A stretch of 64,000 nucleotides of DNA from Spectribacter acetivorans (lineage in GTDB: Bacteria > Pseudomonadota > Gammaproteobacteria > Nevskiales > Salinisphaeraceae): positions 62,001-126,000 of the forward strand of contig NZ_JAVRHY010000002.1 in NCBI RefSeq assembly GCF_031846305.1, given 5' to 3'. This document shows positions 1 through 7,923 of this stretch, piece by piece; within the stretch, counting starts at the first letter, position 1; each line of letters begins with the position of its first letter. Under the pieces are notes generated by a model that was given only the letters and a program-made list of their open reading frames with translations, did not search any database and had not been told where the DNA came from. The position numbers and the translations under genes were made by a program.

Positions 1-60
1 ATCCATGGGGGCGACCCCCCCTTCGCAGGGTTGGCAGCGGCGTTGTGCCAGATCACTCAT
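1..60 (-). CDS. phhB: 4a-hydroxytetrahydrobiopterin (pterin-4a-carbinolamine) dehydratase, N-terminal fragment
   Basis: Only the first 20 codons lie in the window; the gene runs leftward off the edge. The ATG (complement of 58-60) follows a GAGGA-type ribosome site, and the peptide begins MSDLAQRRCQPCEGGVAPMD. The CxxCxGG-x-x-P start is typical of bacterial pterin-4a-carbinolamine dehydratases, which recycle the pterin cofactor of aromatic hydroxylases or serve as DcoH-like proteins. The catalytic His cluster is outside the window, so the call rests on the N-terminal signature alone. It diverges from orn with about 105 bp between the starts. Confidence 0.6.
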   Translation of the reverse strand, partial: MSDLAQRRCQPCEGGVAPMD

Positions 61-165
61 GGCAATGTCCTCGGTAGAATGCGGGGCTAAGTTAACACCC
101 TGCGCAAGGTGGCATCAGCCCCGTCGCCGACCGTGACCGAACCGCTTCAACAAGGGACCGCATTC

Positions 166-711
166 ATGCAACCCAGTGCCGACAACCTGATCTGGATCGA
201 TCTCGAAATGACCGGCCTGGACCCGGCCAGTGACGTGATCATAGAGATTGCCACAGCCGTCACCGATGCCCAGCTCAATCTGCTCGCCGAAGGCCCGATC
301 CTGGCCGTGCACCAGCCCGACGCGGTGCTCGACGCCATGGACGACTGGAACACCCGCCAGCACAACGGCTCCGGCCTGGTAGCGCGGGTACAGGCCAGCC
401 GCATCGATGAGGCGGAAGCCGAGCGCCAGACGCTCGAATTTCTTGCCAAGTGGGTGCCGGCCGGCGCGTCGCCAATGTGTGGCAACAGCATCTGCCAGGA
501 TCGGCGATTTCTGGCCGGCTACATGCCCGAGCTGCAGCGCTACTTTCACTACCGCCATATCGACGTCAGCACCCTCAAAGAGCTGGCACGGCGCTGGGCG
601 CCCGACGTGGCAGCCGGATTCACCAAGACCAGCGCGCACCTGGCGATGGATGACATCCGCGACTCCATCGCGGAGCTGGCGCACTACCGGGCAAATTTTC
701 TGCGCGGATGA
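166..711 (+). CDS. orn: Oligoribonuclease
   Basis: A 3'-to-5' exoribonuclease of the DEDDh family that degrades 2-5 nt RNAs (and pGpG) to mononucleotides in the cytoplasm. The 181-residue product matches the usual family length. The first DEDD acidic pair is visible as D12-L-E14 within IWIDLEMTGLD, followed by the NSICQDRRF motif and the H-x(4)-D element near the C terminus (SAHLAMDDIRDS). The reading frame opens upstream at a GTG (109), but the ATG at 166 gives the normal N terminus directly before the conserved DNLIWIDLEMTG, so I use it. A weak -10-like TAGAAT lies at 75-80. Single-gene unit divergent from the pterin dehydratase gene. Confidence 0.95.
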   Translation: MQPSADNLIWIDLEMTGLDPASDVIIEIATAVTDAQLNLLAEGPILAVHQPDAVLDAMDDWNTRQHNGSGLVARVQASRIDEAEAERQTLEFLAKWVPAGASPMCGNSICQDRRFLAGYMPELQRYFHYRHIDVSTLKELARRWAPDVAAGFTKTSAHLAMDDIRDSIAELAHYRANFLRG

Positions 712-750
712 AGTTGCCAGTCAGTGACGTAGGCGAGCGGAAAGCTAACC

Positions 751-865
751 GAATATGGTCGGGGTAGCAGAATTTGGTAAACGCGGCAGGACTGCCGCGT
801 TGACGGCGCCGTCAGGCGCCGCCCGCAGGGTGCTCGCCAGGGATCGCGAGCATCAACCTACGACC
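751..865 (-). pseudogene. Duplicated tRNA-Pro 3' end, split by a palindromic insertion
   Basis: Positions 751-776 repeat the 3' end of the nearby tRNA-Pro gene plus flank (925-950) with one mismatch, and 855-865 repeat tRNA positions 951-961 exactly. In the real tRNA these two blocks abut in the T-loop; here they are separated by 79 bp (776-854). The insert is made of inverted repeats: 10-bp arms at 780-789/792-801, a perfect 12-bp palindrome at 802-813, and TGCTCGC/GCGAGCA at 831-837/846-852. It looks like a non-functional tRNA tail interrupted by a REP/BIME-like palindromic unit. It lies just downstream of tRNA-Pro in the direction of transcription, so the hairpins could also end the ispB-tRNA transcript. 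Confidence 0.6.
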
Positions 866-929
866 GGGAAGCCGCGTTAGCGCTTCGGAATCGGCGTCAC
901 TCGTCTAGTAGTGACAGATTCACTGAATA

Positions 930-1006
930 TGGTCGGGGTAGCAGGATTTGAACCTACGACCTCCACCTCCCGAAGATGGCGCTCTACCAAGCTGAGCTAT
1001 ACCCCG
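930..1006 (-). tRNA. tRNA-Pro (anticodon CGG)
   Basis: A 77-nt cloverleaf read on the minus strand with encoded CCA. The acceptor stem CGGGGTA pairs with TACCCCG. The anticodon stem CCATC/GGTGG encloses the loop TTCGGGA, giving anticodon CGG, which decodes CCG. The T-arm holds GGTTCAAATCC. The gene starts only 4 nt after the ispB stop codon, so it is probably processed from the ispB transcript. Confidence 0.95.
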
Positions 1007-1010
1007 AAGT

Positions 1011-1982
1011 CTAGAAGCTGCGCCGAACAGCGAAATTGGCCAGTTCCAGAAGTGCGCGTTTGGAGGAGGAATCGGGAATCTGATCAAGGGCCGTTCTGGC
1101 CTTTGCTGCTTCATCCTCGGCGCGGGCGAGAGTGTATGCCATCGCCCGGGTTGATTCAATCGCTGATCGCACTGCTTCCAGTTGATCACAATCGCCATCC
1201 TCAATGGCGCGACGCAGGGCACTGGCATCCTCATCCGTGGCCTGGCTCAGGGCCCAGATAAGCGGCAGGGTCGCTTTGCCCTCGGCCAGATCGTCACCGA
1301 CGTTCTTGCCGAAGGCATTGTCGGTGGCGTCGTAATCCAGCGCATCGTCCATGATCTGGAATGCAATGCCGAGGTGGCAGCCGTAACGGGCCAGTGCCTC
1401 CGACTGGGCCGACGATGCGTCCGCGAGCATGGCGCCGAGCCGGCAACCCGCCGAGAACAGGCTGGCGGTCTTGCGATCCACCACATCCATGTAATCGGCC
1501 TCGCTGATGTCCGCACGGTGGGCGTTCATCAGTTGCAGGACCTCGCCCTCGGCGATGCGGTTGGTGGTATCGGCCAGCACCTGCATCACCTGCGGCCGTT
1601 CCAGCGCGACCATCATCTGGAACGCGCGGGAGTAGAGGAAATCGCCCGTAAGTACGCTGGCGCTGTTGCCCCATACGGCATTGGCGGTATCCCGGCCGCG
1701 GCGCTGCCCGGATTCATCCACCACATCGTCATGCAGCAGGGTGGCGGTGTGGATGAACTCGATGATGGCCGCGAGCAGCCGGTGGTCGTCGTTGCCGCTG
1801 AAACCGGCCGCCCGTGCCGCCAGCAACACGGTTGCCGGCCGCAGCCGCTTGCCGCCGCCGGCGATGATGTAGTCGGCGAGGGTCCGGATCAGGACCACAT
1901 CGGAGTCGAGATGGCGCCGGATGAGCGCATCGACGGCGCGCATGTCGGCTTCAACCGGCTTGAGTATCGGTTCGAGTTGCAT
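1011..1982 (-). CDS. ispB: All-trans polyprenyl (octaprenyl-type) diphosphate synthase
   Basis: Extends farnesyl diphosphate with IPP to make the ubiquinone side chain. The 323-residue product has both aspartate-rich motifs of trans-prenyltransferases: the first at residues 85-89 (DDVVD, in HDDVVDESGQRRG) and the second near 212 (DDALDYD), plus the GGKRLRP motif at 43-49. The frame opens further upstream at 2009; I use the ATG at 1982 (MQLEPILKPV), which fits family N termini. It is divergent from rplU, the common gammaproteobacterial arrangement. Chain length cannot be read from the sequence, so octaprenyl is by analogy. It needs IPP, which matters because the MEP genes expected in this window are absent. 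Confidence 0.93.
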   Translation of the reverse strand: MQLEPILKPVEADMRAVDALIRRHLDSDVVLIRTLADYIIAGGGKRLRPATVLLAARAAGFSGNDDHRLLAAIIEFIHTATLLHDDVVDESGQRRGRDTANAVWGNSASVLTGDFLYSRAFQMMVALERPQVMQVLADTTNRIAEGEVLQLMNAHRADISEADYMDVVDRKTASLFSAGCRLGAMLADASSAQSEALARYGCHLGIAFQIMDDALDYDATDNAFGKNVGDDLAEGKATLPLIWALSQATDEDASALRRAIEDGDCDQLEAVRSAIESTRAMAYTLARAEDEAAKARTALDQIPDSSSKRALLELANFAVRRSF

Positions 1983-2064
1983 GAATGGCCGTCGACGGGA
2001 ACCGCGCAAACTTAGGCGCCGGGTCCGGGGCTGTCAAGAAAGCTTGCCGAGACCGCGGATTACA

Positions 2065-2093
2065 TTGACCGACAGGCGGCTTGCGCGTAGACT
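2065..2093 (+). promoter_or_regulatory. Sigma-70-type promoter for rplU-rpmA
   Basis: TTGACC (2065-2070), a 17-bp spacer and TAGACT (2088-2093), about 70 bp upstream of the L21 start and correctly oriented in the ispB/rplU divergent gap. Assigned by match to consensus only. Confidence 0.6.
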
Positions 2094-2162
2094 TCGCGCC
2101 CTTCGATGAGCGTCATGCGCACTAGCGCCGCGCGCTCGACCCTAGATCAGGAGTTTGTTGAG

Positions 2163-2621
2163 ATGCACGCCGTCATCAGGACCGGAGGCAAGCAGTACCG
2201 CGTCAGCGAGGGCGAGACCCTGCGCGTGGAAAAGCTGGATGTCGAGGCCGGAAAGTCTATCGATATCGACGAGGTTTTGCTGGTTTCCGACGGCGAGACT
2301 GCTCAGATCGGCACACCGCTGGTGGACGGCGGCAAGGTGACCGCGGAAGTCCAGTCGCATGGCCGCGGTGACAAGATCGACGTGATCAAGTTCAAGCGGC
2401 GCAAGAAGTATCGGCGCAAGCAGGGTCACCGTCAGGATTACACGGAACTCAAGGTCACCGGCATTGCCGGCCTGCCCGGGGGCGCCAAGAAGGCCAAGAA
2501 AAAGGCCGAGCCGGCAGCACCCAAACAGGATGACCAGGCGCAGGCATCCGACGAAGGCGCCGCCAACGCGGTGGCCAAGTCAGCCGAGCGCGCGGCGGAC
2601 GACGCCAAGTCAACCGAATAG
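2163..2621 (+). CDS. rplU: 50S ribosomal protein L21 with long C-terminal tail
   Basis: A large-subunit protein that binds 23S rRNA. Residues 1 to about 103 form a normal L21 (MHAVIRTGGKQYRVSEGE..., then KFKRRKKYRRKQGHRQ and YTELKVTGI). The start at 2163 follows an AGGAG site; the longer frame from 2106 is rejected because L21 begins at this Met. The product is about 152 residues, roughly 50 more than the standard 103. The extra C-terminal part is Lys/Ala-rich and then Glu/Asp/Ala-rich and looks unstructured. It is first in the rplU-rpmA pair, 30 bp before L27. Confidence 0.95.
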   Translation: MHAVIRTGGKQYRVSEGETLRVEKLDVEAGKSIDIDEVLLVSDGETAQIGTPLVDGGKVTAEVQSHGRGDKIDVIKFKRRKKYRRKQGHRQDYTELKVTGIAGLPGGAKKAKKKAEPAAPKQDDQAQASDEGAANAVAKSAERAADDAKSTE

Positions 2622-2651
2622 ACTCACGGCATAATCTGAGGAGCCTCAGCG

Positions 2652-2909
2652 ATGGCACATAAAAAAGCAGGCGGCAGTACTCGCAACGGTCGCGATTCCG
2701 AGTCGAAACGACTCGGGGTCAAGCGCTTCGGCGGTCAGTCGGTAGTGGCCGGCAACATCATCGTTCGCCAGCGCGGCAGCAGCTTCCATCCGGGCAGCAA
2801 TGTCGGAATGGGCAAGGATTACACGCTGTTCGCCAAGACTGACGGGCGCGTTGAATTCGCCGTCAAGGGCCCGCGCAACCGCCGGTTCGTGTCCATCGTG
2901 GCGGACTGA
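2652..2909 (+). CDS. rpmA: 50S ribosomal protein L27
   Basis: The 85-residue product has the classic L27 start MAHKKAGGSTRNGRDSESKR, whose N-terminal tail reaches the peptidyl transferase centre, followed by GGNIIVRQRG-like and FHPGSNVGMGKD motifs. Length is normal. It is preceded by a GAGGAG ribosome site. It follows rplU and is followed by an intrinsic terminator, then obgE. Confidence 0.97.
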   Translation: MAHKKAGGSTRNGRDSESKRLGVKRFGGQSVVAGNIIVRQRGSSFHPGSNVGMGKDYTLFAKTDGRVEFAVKGPRNRRFVSIVAD

Positions 2910-2931
2910 TACCGCAGCCTATGCGGATCTG

Positions 2932-2957
2932 AAACCCCGCCACCGGCGGGGTTTTTT
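2932..2957 (+). terminator. Rho-independent terminator after rpmA
   Basis: A perfect 10-bp stem (AAACCCCGCC at 2932-2941, GGCGGGGTTT at 2945-2954), a 3-nt loop, and a run of T to 2957. It separates the L21/L27 unit from obgE, with possible read-through. Confidence 0.85.
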
Positions 2958-2980
2958 GTGGGCAATGCCCGGGCAGGACT

Positions 2981-4063
2981 ATGAAATTCGTCGATGAAGC
3001 CAATCTGCGCGTCGAAGCCGGCGACGGTGGCAACGGCTGCATGTCGTTTCGACGGGAAAAGTACGTGCCCCGGGGCGGGCCGGACGGCGGTGATGGTGGT
3101 GACGGTGGCAGTGTGTATCTGCTGGCCGAGCACAATCTCAATACGCTGTTCGATTATCGCGTCACCCGCCAGATCAAGGCCCAGCGGGGCGCCAATGGCG
3201 CCGGCGCCGAGCGCACCGGCGCGCGTGGTGACGATGTCATCCTGCCGGTACCGGTGGGCACGCTCTGTTTCGACGCCGATACCGGCGAGTTGATCGGAGA
3301 TCTCACCGAACACGGCCAGCAACTCTGCGTGGCCCGAGGCGGCTTCCACGGACTCGGGAACACGCGCTACAAATCCAGCACCAACCGCGCGCCGCGTCAG
3401 ACCAGCGACGGCTCCCCGGGGGAAAAGCGATCCCTGCGCCTTGAGCTCAAGCTGCTGGCCGAAGTGGGCCTTGTGGGGCTGCCCAATGCCGGCAAATCGA
3501 CCCTGCTGGCTTCGGTTTCCGGCGCCCGACCGCGGATCGCGGATTATCCCTTTACCACGCTGCACCCCCAGGTGGGTGTGGTCGGGGTCGGGGAGCTGCG
3601 CAGCTTCACCATGGTGGATCTGCCTGGGCTGATCGAGGGTGCCGCCCAGGGTGTGGGTCTGGGGCACCGATTCCTGAGGCACATCCAGCGCACGCGATTG
3701 CTACTGCACCTGGTTGATCTGTGGCCGGTGGACGGCTCCTCTCCCGAGCAGGCCGTGGCCACCGTGGCCGAGGAACTCGCCGAGTTCAGTCCGGAACTGG
3801 CCGGGCGGGAGCGCTGGCTGGTCTGCAACAAGGCCGATCTGCTCGATCAGGCGGACGTCGCCGAGCGGGTCACGGCATTGACCGATGCGCTGGGCTGGAC
3901 CGGGCCTGTCTACACCATTTCGGCAATCCGGCCCGACAGCGTACAACCGCTGCTGGGCGATATCATGACCTGGCTGGAAGCCCTGCGAGCGGCGGGTTTC
4001 ACCGACGAGCAGGATCAGGACACGGACACGGGCGACGCGGATGACGACGACTGGATCCAGTAG
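2981..4063 (+). CDS. obgE: GTPase Obg (50S assembly / stress GTPase)
   Basis: Cytoplasmic ribosome-associated GTPase involved in 50S maturation and growth control. The N-terminal Gly-rich Obg fold (about residues 1-158, with GGxGGxGG repeats near 32-43) is followed by the G domain: G1 GLPNAGKST at 166-174, the G2 region near ADYPFTT (188-193), G3 DLPG at 213-216 and G4 NKAD at 283-286. The tail after about 340 is strongly acidic (Asp-rich), as in many proteobacterial Obg proteins. Length 360 is within the family range. It lies just after the rpmA terminator and 4 bp before proB. Confidence 0.96.
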   Translation: MKFVDEANLRVEAGDGGNGCMSFRREKYVPRGGPDGGDGGDGGSVYLLAEHNLNTLFDYRVTRQIKAQRGANGAGAERTGARGDDVILPVPVGTLCFDADTGELIGDLTEHGQQLCVARGGFHGLGNTRYKSSTNRAPRQTSDGSPGEKRSLRLELKLLAEVGLVGLPNAGKSTLLASVSGARPRIADYPFTTLHPQVGVVGVGELRSFTMVDLPGLIEGAAQGVGLGHRFLRHIQRTRLLLHLVDLWPVDGSSPEQAVATVAEELAEFSPELAGRERWLVCNKADLLDQADVAERVTALTDALGWTGPVYTISAIRPDSVQPLLGDIMTWLEALRAAGFTDEQDQDTDTGDADDDDWIQ

Positions 4064-4067
4064 CGAC

Positions 4068-5186
4068 ATGCGCCAGCGCGTGGGTGCCAGCCGGCGCTGG
4101 GTCGTCAAGGTCGGCAGTTCGCTGGTGACCAATGACGGCCGCGGGCTGGACCATGCGCGCATTGCCGACTGGGTAGCCCAGATCGCGGCGCTGGCCGAGC
4201 AGGGGTATCAGATCGTGGTGGTGTCCTCGGGTGCGGTAGCGGAAGGGCTGGTCCGCCTGGGCTGGCAGCGCCGGCCGGATACGCTCAACGGGCTACAGGC
4301 GGCCGCCTCGGTGGGACAGATGGGCCTGGTGGAAGCCTATGAACGGGAATTCCAGCGCCACGGCCTGCGTACCGCCCAGGTGTTGCTGACGCACGAGGAG
4401 GTGGCTGACCGCCGGCGTTACCTGAATGCGCGCGGCACGTTGCTGACGCTGCTGGACCTGGGTGTGATTCCGGTCGTCAACGAAAACGACGTCGTGGCCA
4501 CCGATGAAATCCGGCTGGGTGATAACGACACCCTGGCCGCACTGACCGTCAATCTGGTGGATGCCGATCTGCTGGTGATCCTTACCGATCAGGCCGGCAT
4601 GTTCGACGCCGATCCGCGTGGCAATCCGGACGCCAGCCTGATCGATACACAGCGGGCCGATGATCCGGCGTTGTTGCCCATGGCCGGCGGTGGCTCCGGC
4701 GCGCTGGGTCGCGGCGGCATGCGCACCAAGGTGCAGGCGGCGCAGCAGGCGGCCCGGTCGGGTGCTCACACGCTGATTGCCGACGGCCGCTCCGAGGCCG
4801 TGCTCGGGCGGATTGCAGCCGGAGAATCGCTGGGAACCCTGCTGACCGCTGGCGAGCGAAAACTGGCGGCGCGCAAACGCTGGATTGCCGGCCATCGCCA
4901 GACGCGTGGCCGCGTCCACGTGGATGCGGGCGCGGCCCGGGTTCTGCGCCAGTCCGGCCGCAGTCTGCTGCCCATCGGCATCACGCGGGTGGAGGGTGAG
5001 TTCCGTCGTGGTGATATCGTGGTGTGCGTTGACGCGGAGGGTCGCGACATCGCCCGGGGCATGGCCAACTACGATGCCGCCGAGGTGGCGCGGCTGGCCG
5101 GCCGGCCCAGTGGAAACATCATCGATATTCTCGGCTACGCCGGTGATCCGGAATTTCTGCACCGGGACAATCTGGTGCTGATCTGA
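4068..5186 (+). CDS. proB: Glutamate 5-kinase
   Basis: Phosphorylates L-glutamate with ATP, the first step of proline synthesis. The amino-acid-kinase domain (about residues 10-260) begins RRWVVKVGSSLVT and contains VVSSGAVAEG and the NENDVVATDEIRLGDNDTLAA active-site region. A C-terminal PUA domain follows (about 280-365). The frame opens at 4041 inside obgE, but the ATG at 4068 gives MRQRVGASRRWVVKVG and 372 residues, the same start and length as pseudomonad ProB. It is likely transcribed with obgE. No proA is nearby. Confidence 0.94.
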   Translation: MRQRVGASRRWVVKVGSSLVTNDGRGLDHARIADWVAQIAALAEQGYQIVVVSSGAVAEGLVRLGWQRRPDTLNGLQAAASVGQMGLVEAYEREFQRHGLRTAQVLLTHEEVADRRRYLNARGTLLTLLDLGVIPVVNENDVVATDEIRLGDNDTLAALTVNLVDADLLVILTDQAGMFDADPRGNPDASLIDTQRADDPALLPMAGGGSGALGRGGMRTKVQAAQQAARSGAHTLIADGRSEAVLGRIAAGESLGTLLTAGERKLAARKRWIAGHRQTRGRVHVDAGAARVLRQSGRSLLPIGITRVEGEFRRGDIVVCVDAEGRDIARGMANYDAAEVARLAGRPSGNIIDILGYAGDPEFLHRDNLVLI

Positions 5187-5228
5187 CCATCGCGGCAATT
5201 TTTCACTGCAATTCGAGGACTCGAGCCT

Positions 5229-5843
5229 GTGACCAACAGCAACAACGATCGCTCAACCAACGTGGTGTGGCACGAGCACCGGGTAGCGCACGAATCTCGC
5301 GTGCAACGCCTCGGCCAGAAGCCGGGCATTCTCTGGTTCACCGGCCTGTCGGGATCGGGCAAGTCCACGCTGGCCAACGCGCTGGAGGCCAGCCTGTTCG
5401 AACAGGGGCGTCTGACCTATGTGCTGGACGGTGACAACATCCGCCACGGACTCAACCGTGACCTGGGTTTCACCGATGAAGCGCGGGTGGAGAACATCCG
5501 GCGGATCGGGGAAGTGGCGAAGCTTTTCGTGGATGCCGGGGTGATCGTGCTGACCGCCTTCATCTCGCCGTTCCGGGCCGATCGCGAGATCGTGCGGTCA
5601 CTGGTCGAGCCGGGTCAATTCATCGAGATACATGCCCGCGCGCCGCTGGATGTCTGCGAGCAGCGTGATCCCAAGGGGCTCTACAAGAAGGCACGGGCGG
5701 GGGAAATTCCGCATTTCACCGGCATCGACTCACCCTACGAGGCACCGGAGAATCCCGAACTGATCGTGGATACGGCGGATCACGGGCTCGAGGCGTGCGT
5801 GGCGCAGATCAGTGATGCCCTGCGTGAGCGGGGCATGATCTAG
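5229..5843 (+). CDS. cysC: Adenylyl-sulfate (APS) kinase
   Basis: Phosphorylates adenosine 5'-phosphosulfate to PAPS in sulfate assimilation. The 204-residue single-domain enzyme has a P-loop at WFTGLSGSGKSTLANALE (about 36-53), DGDNIRHGLN, FISPFRADRE and the DPKGLYKKARAGEI motif. It begins at a GTG preceded by GAGGA (5215-5219) at good spacing. No cysD or cysN is adjacent, and it is not the fused CysNC form. It is convergent with rpsT; a shared hairpin lies between the two stops. Not usually part of the obg-proB block, so a lineage-specific insertion here. Confidence 0.94.
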   Translation: MTNSNNDRSTNVVWHEHRVAHESRVQRLGQKPGILWFTGLSGSGKSTLANALEASLFEQGRLTYVLDGDNIRHGLNRDLGFTDEARVENIRRIGEVAKLFVDAGVIVLTAFISPFRADREIVRSLVEPGQFIEIHARAPLDVCEQRDPKGLYKKARAGEIPHFTGIDSPYEAPENPELIVDTADHGLEACVAQISDALRERGMI

Positions 5844-5884
5844 ATAGTATCCGCGGTTGGGCAGGCTGTTGCGGGACGGCAACG

Positions 5885-5912
5885 AAAAAGGGCCCGCCGA
5901 AGCGGGCCCTTT
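5885..5912 (-). terminator. Rho-independent terminator for rpsT
   Basis: An 11-bp perfect stem (5887-5897 with 5902-5912) closed by a four-base loop. On the minus strand the stem is followed by a T run, so it mainly serves rpsT; on the plus strand the tail is short but may also help end cysC. Confidence 0.8.
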
Positions 5913-5937
5913 CCGAGCTATTCGTGCGCGCTGCGGC

Positions 5938-6201
5938 TTAGCCGAGGGCGCGAATCTGTGCGTTCAGGCGAGACTTGTGCCGCGCGGCCTTGTTCGCGTG
6001 AATCCGCCCCTTCCCGGCAAAGCGGTCCAGAACCGGTTCTGCCGCTCGGAATGCAGCCATGGCCGCATCCTTGTCACCGGCGTCGATCGCCTTGCGAACC
6101 TTCTTGATGTGCGTACGGGCCAGCGAACGCTGGGCCATGTTATGGGTGCGCCGGACTTCGGACTGGCGGGCGCGCTTGCGCGCTTGCGGGGAGTTGGCCA
6201 C
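5938..6201 (-). CDS. rpsT: 30S ribosomal protein S20
   Basis: A small-subunit primary 16S rRNA-binding protein. The 87-residue product starts (V/M)ANSPQARKRARQSEVRRTHN and ends with KGRIHANKAARHKSRLNAQI, both diagnostic. The start is the GTG at 6201, preceded by an AGGAGC site; the open frame continues far upstream, but S20 always begins at this ANSPQAR sequence. It is divergent from murJ, as in many gammaproteobacteria. A strong promoter and a terminator flank it, so it is monocistronic. Confidence 0.96.
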   Translation of the reverse strand: MANSPQARKRARQSEVRRTHNMAQRSLARTHIKKVRKAIDAGDKDAAMAAFRAAEPVLDRFAGKGRIHANKAARHKSRLNAQIRALG

Positions 6202-6259
6202 GAAAAAAGCTCCTGAAGGCATCTGTTTCGGGCGCAGAAACCGCCCGGGAAAGCCCGCT

Positions 6260-6288
6260 ATTATTGGTATTCGGCAGGCGCTTGTCAA
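6260..6288 (-). promoter_or_regulatory. Strong sigma-70 promoter for rpsT
   Basis: On the minus strand, a consensus TTGACA (complement of 6283-6288), a 17-bp spacer and AATAAT (complement of 6260-6265), about 60 bp upstream of the rpsT GTG start. Confidence 0.75.
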
Positions 6289-6366
6289 TGCGCGCGCCGA
6301 CTTTTGCGCTGGAGGCCGGCGGAATGAAACCGCTATCATCGCGGATTCACGCCAAGGCGCTGTCTG

Positions 6367-7923
6367 ATGTCGTCGTCCCTGCTCAAATCCACCGGCGTCG
6401 TGGGCGCCATGACGCTGCTGTCGCGCGTGCTCGGGTTCGCGCGCGACGTGGTGTTCGCCGTGGTATTTGGCGCCGGCGCGGGCATGGATGCGTTCCTGGT
6501 CGCGTTCAAGATCCCGAATTTCATGCGCCGGTTGTTTGCCGAGGGCGCGTTCGCGCAATCCTTCGTCCCGGTGCTGTCCGCTACCCGCAGCGGGGGCAGC
6601 CAGGCCGAGGTGCAGGCGCTGATCGACGTCGTCAGCGGCACCCTGGCAGTGATTCTGCTGGGAATCACCGTGGTGGGCGTGGTGGCCGCGCCCCTGTTCA
6701 TCCTGATTTTCGCGCCGGGTTTCGTACTCACCGACGGGCCCGGCCCCCTGGCGGCGGAGCTGCTTCGCTGGACGTTTCCGTATCTGCTGTTCATCTCGCT
6801 GACCGCGATGGCGGGCGGCATTCTCAATACCTATGGCCGATTCGCGGTGCCGGCGTTCACGCCGGTGCTACTCAACCTGTGCCTGATCGGTGCCGCCCTG
6901 TTGTTGGCGCCGCGGCTGGCACAGCCGGAGCTCGGGCTGGCCATTGGCGTATTTCTGGCCGGGCTGGCGCAGCTGATTTTTCAGGTCCCGTTCCTGTGGC
7001 GTCTAGGTCTGCTCCCGCGCCCGCGCTGGGGCTGGCGGGATTCCCAGGTTCGCCGCATCCTGAAGCTGATGCTGCCGATCCTGTTCGGCTCTTCCGTGGC
7101 GCAGGTCAATCTGCTGCTGGATACTGCCATCGCGTCGCTGCTGGCGGCGGGCAGTGTCAGCTGGCTGTATTACTCCGATCGCCTGATGGAGTTTCCGTTG
7201 GGGGTGTTCTCGATTGCGCTGGGAACCGTCATCCTGCCGAGTCTGTCCGCCCGGCACGCGGAGGCCGAGCCGGCAAGGTTCTCGGCCACGCTGGACTGGG
7301 CGCTGAAACTGGTGATCGTGCTGGGCCTGCCGGCCATGGCCGGGCTGTTCGTGCTGGCCGGGCCGCTGATCGCCACGCTGTTCCAGTATCAATCCTTCGG
7401 CGTGCAGGACGTGCTGATGAGTCGGTACAGTCTGTGCGCTTACGCATTCGGATTCATGGGTTTTTCGTTGGTGAAAGTGCTGGTGCCGGGCTATTTTTCG
7501 CGCGAGGACACGCGCACGCCGGTCCGTTTCGGGGTGATCTCGCTGGCGGCTGCCATGGTCATGAACGTGGTCTTCGTCGGCGCCGTGGTGGCGCTTGACT
7601 GGCCCGCTCCGCATGCCGGGCTGGCGCTGGGGACGTCACTGGGGGCCTTCGTCAATGCGGGTCTGCTGTTTCGCGGGTTGCGGGCCGAAGGGGTCTACCA
7701 GGCAAGTGCCGGGTGGGTGCCGCTGCTTTCCCGGGTCATGGTGGCGACGCTGACGATGAGCGCCCTGCTGTTCTGGCTGGCCGGGGATATCGACAGCTGG
7801 CTGGCGGCGGGGGCGTCGGAGCGGGCGACGTGGTTGTTCACGCTCATCGGCGCCGGTCTGGCGGTTTATGCGGTCGTGATTGCGGTGCTCGGCCTGCGGC
7901 CGCGCCACTTGCGGGCCGCCTGA
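6367..7923 (+). CDS. murJ: Lipid II flippase MurJ
   Basis: An inner-membrane MOP-superfamily protein that flips lipid II to the periplasm for peptidoglycan synthesis. The 518 residues form about 14 hydrophobic segments. The N terminus has the family signature SRVLGFARDVVFAVVFGAG and the KIPNFMRRLFAEGAFAQSFVPV motif with conserved basic residues of the central cavity. It is divergent from rpsT and its TGA overlaps the ribF ATG by one base, so the two are cotranscribed. Length is normal. Confidence 0.95.
   Translation: MSSSLLKSTGVVGAMTLLSRVLGFARDVVFAVVFGAGAGMDAFLVAFKIPNFMRRLFAEGAFAQSFVPVLSATRSGGSQAEVQALIDVVSGTLAVILLGITVVGVVAAPLFILIFAPGFVLTDGPGPLAAELLRWTFPYLLFISLTAMAGGILNTYGRFAVPAFTPVLLNLCLIGAALLLAPRLAQPELGLAIGVFLAGLAQLIFQVPFLWRLGLLPRPRWGWRDSQVRRILKLMLPILFGSSVAQVNLLLDTAIASLLAAGSVSWLYYSDRLMEFPLGVFSIALGTVILPSLSARHAEAEPARFSATLDWALKLVIVLGLPAMAGLFVLAGPLIATLFQYQSFGVQDVLMSRYSLCAYAFGFMGFSLVKVLVPGYFSREDTRTPVRFGVISLAAAMVMNVVFVGAVVALDWPAPHAGLALGTSLGAFVNAGLLFRGLRAEGVYQASAGWVPLLSRVMVATLTMSALLFWLAGDIDSWLAAGASERATWLFTLIGAGLAVYAVVIAVLGLRPRHLRAA

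Noticed and set aside
911..1261. A plus-strand ORF across tRNA-Pro and the ispB end
   Set aside because: It covers a tRNA gene antisense and ispB; no protein signature.
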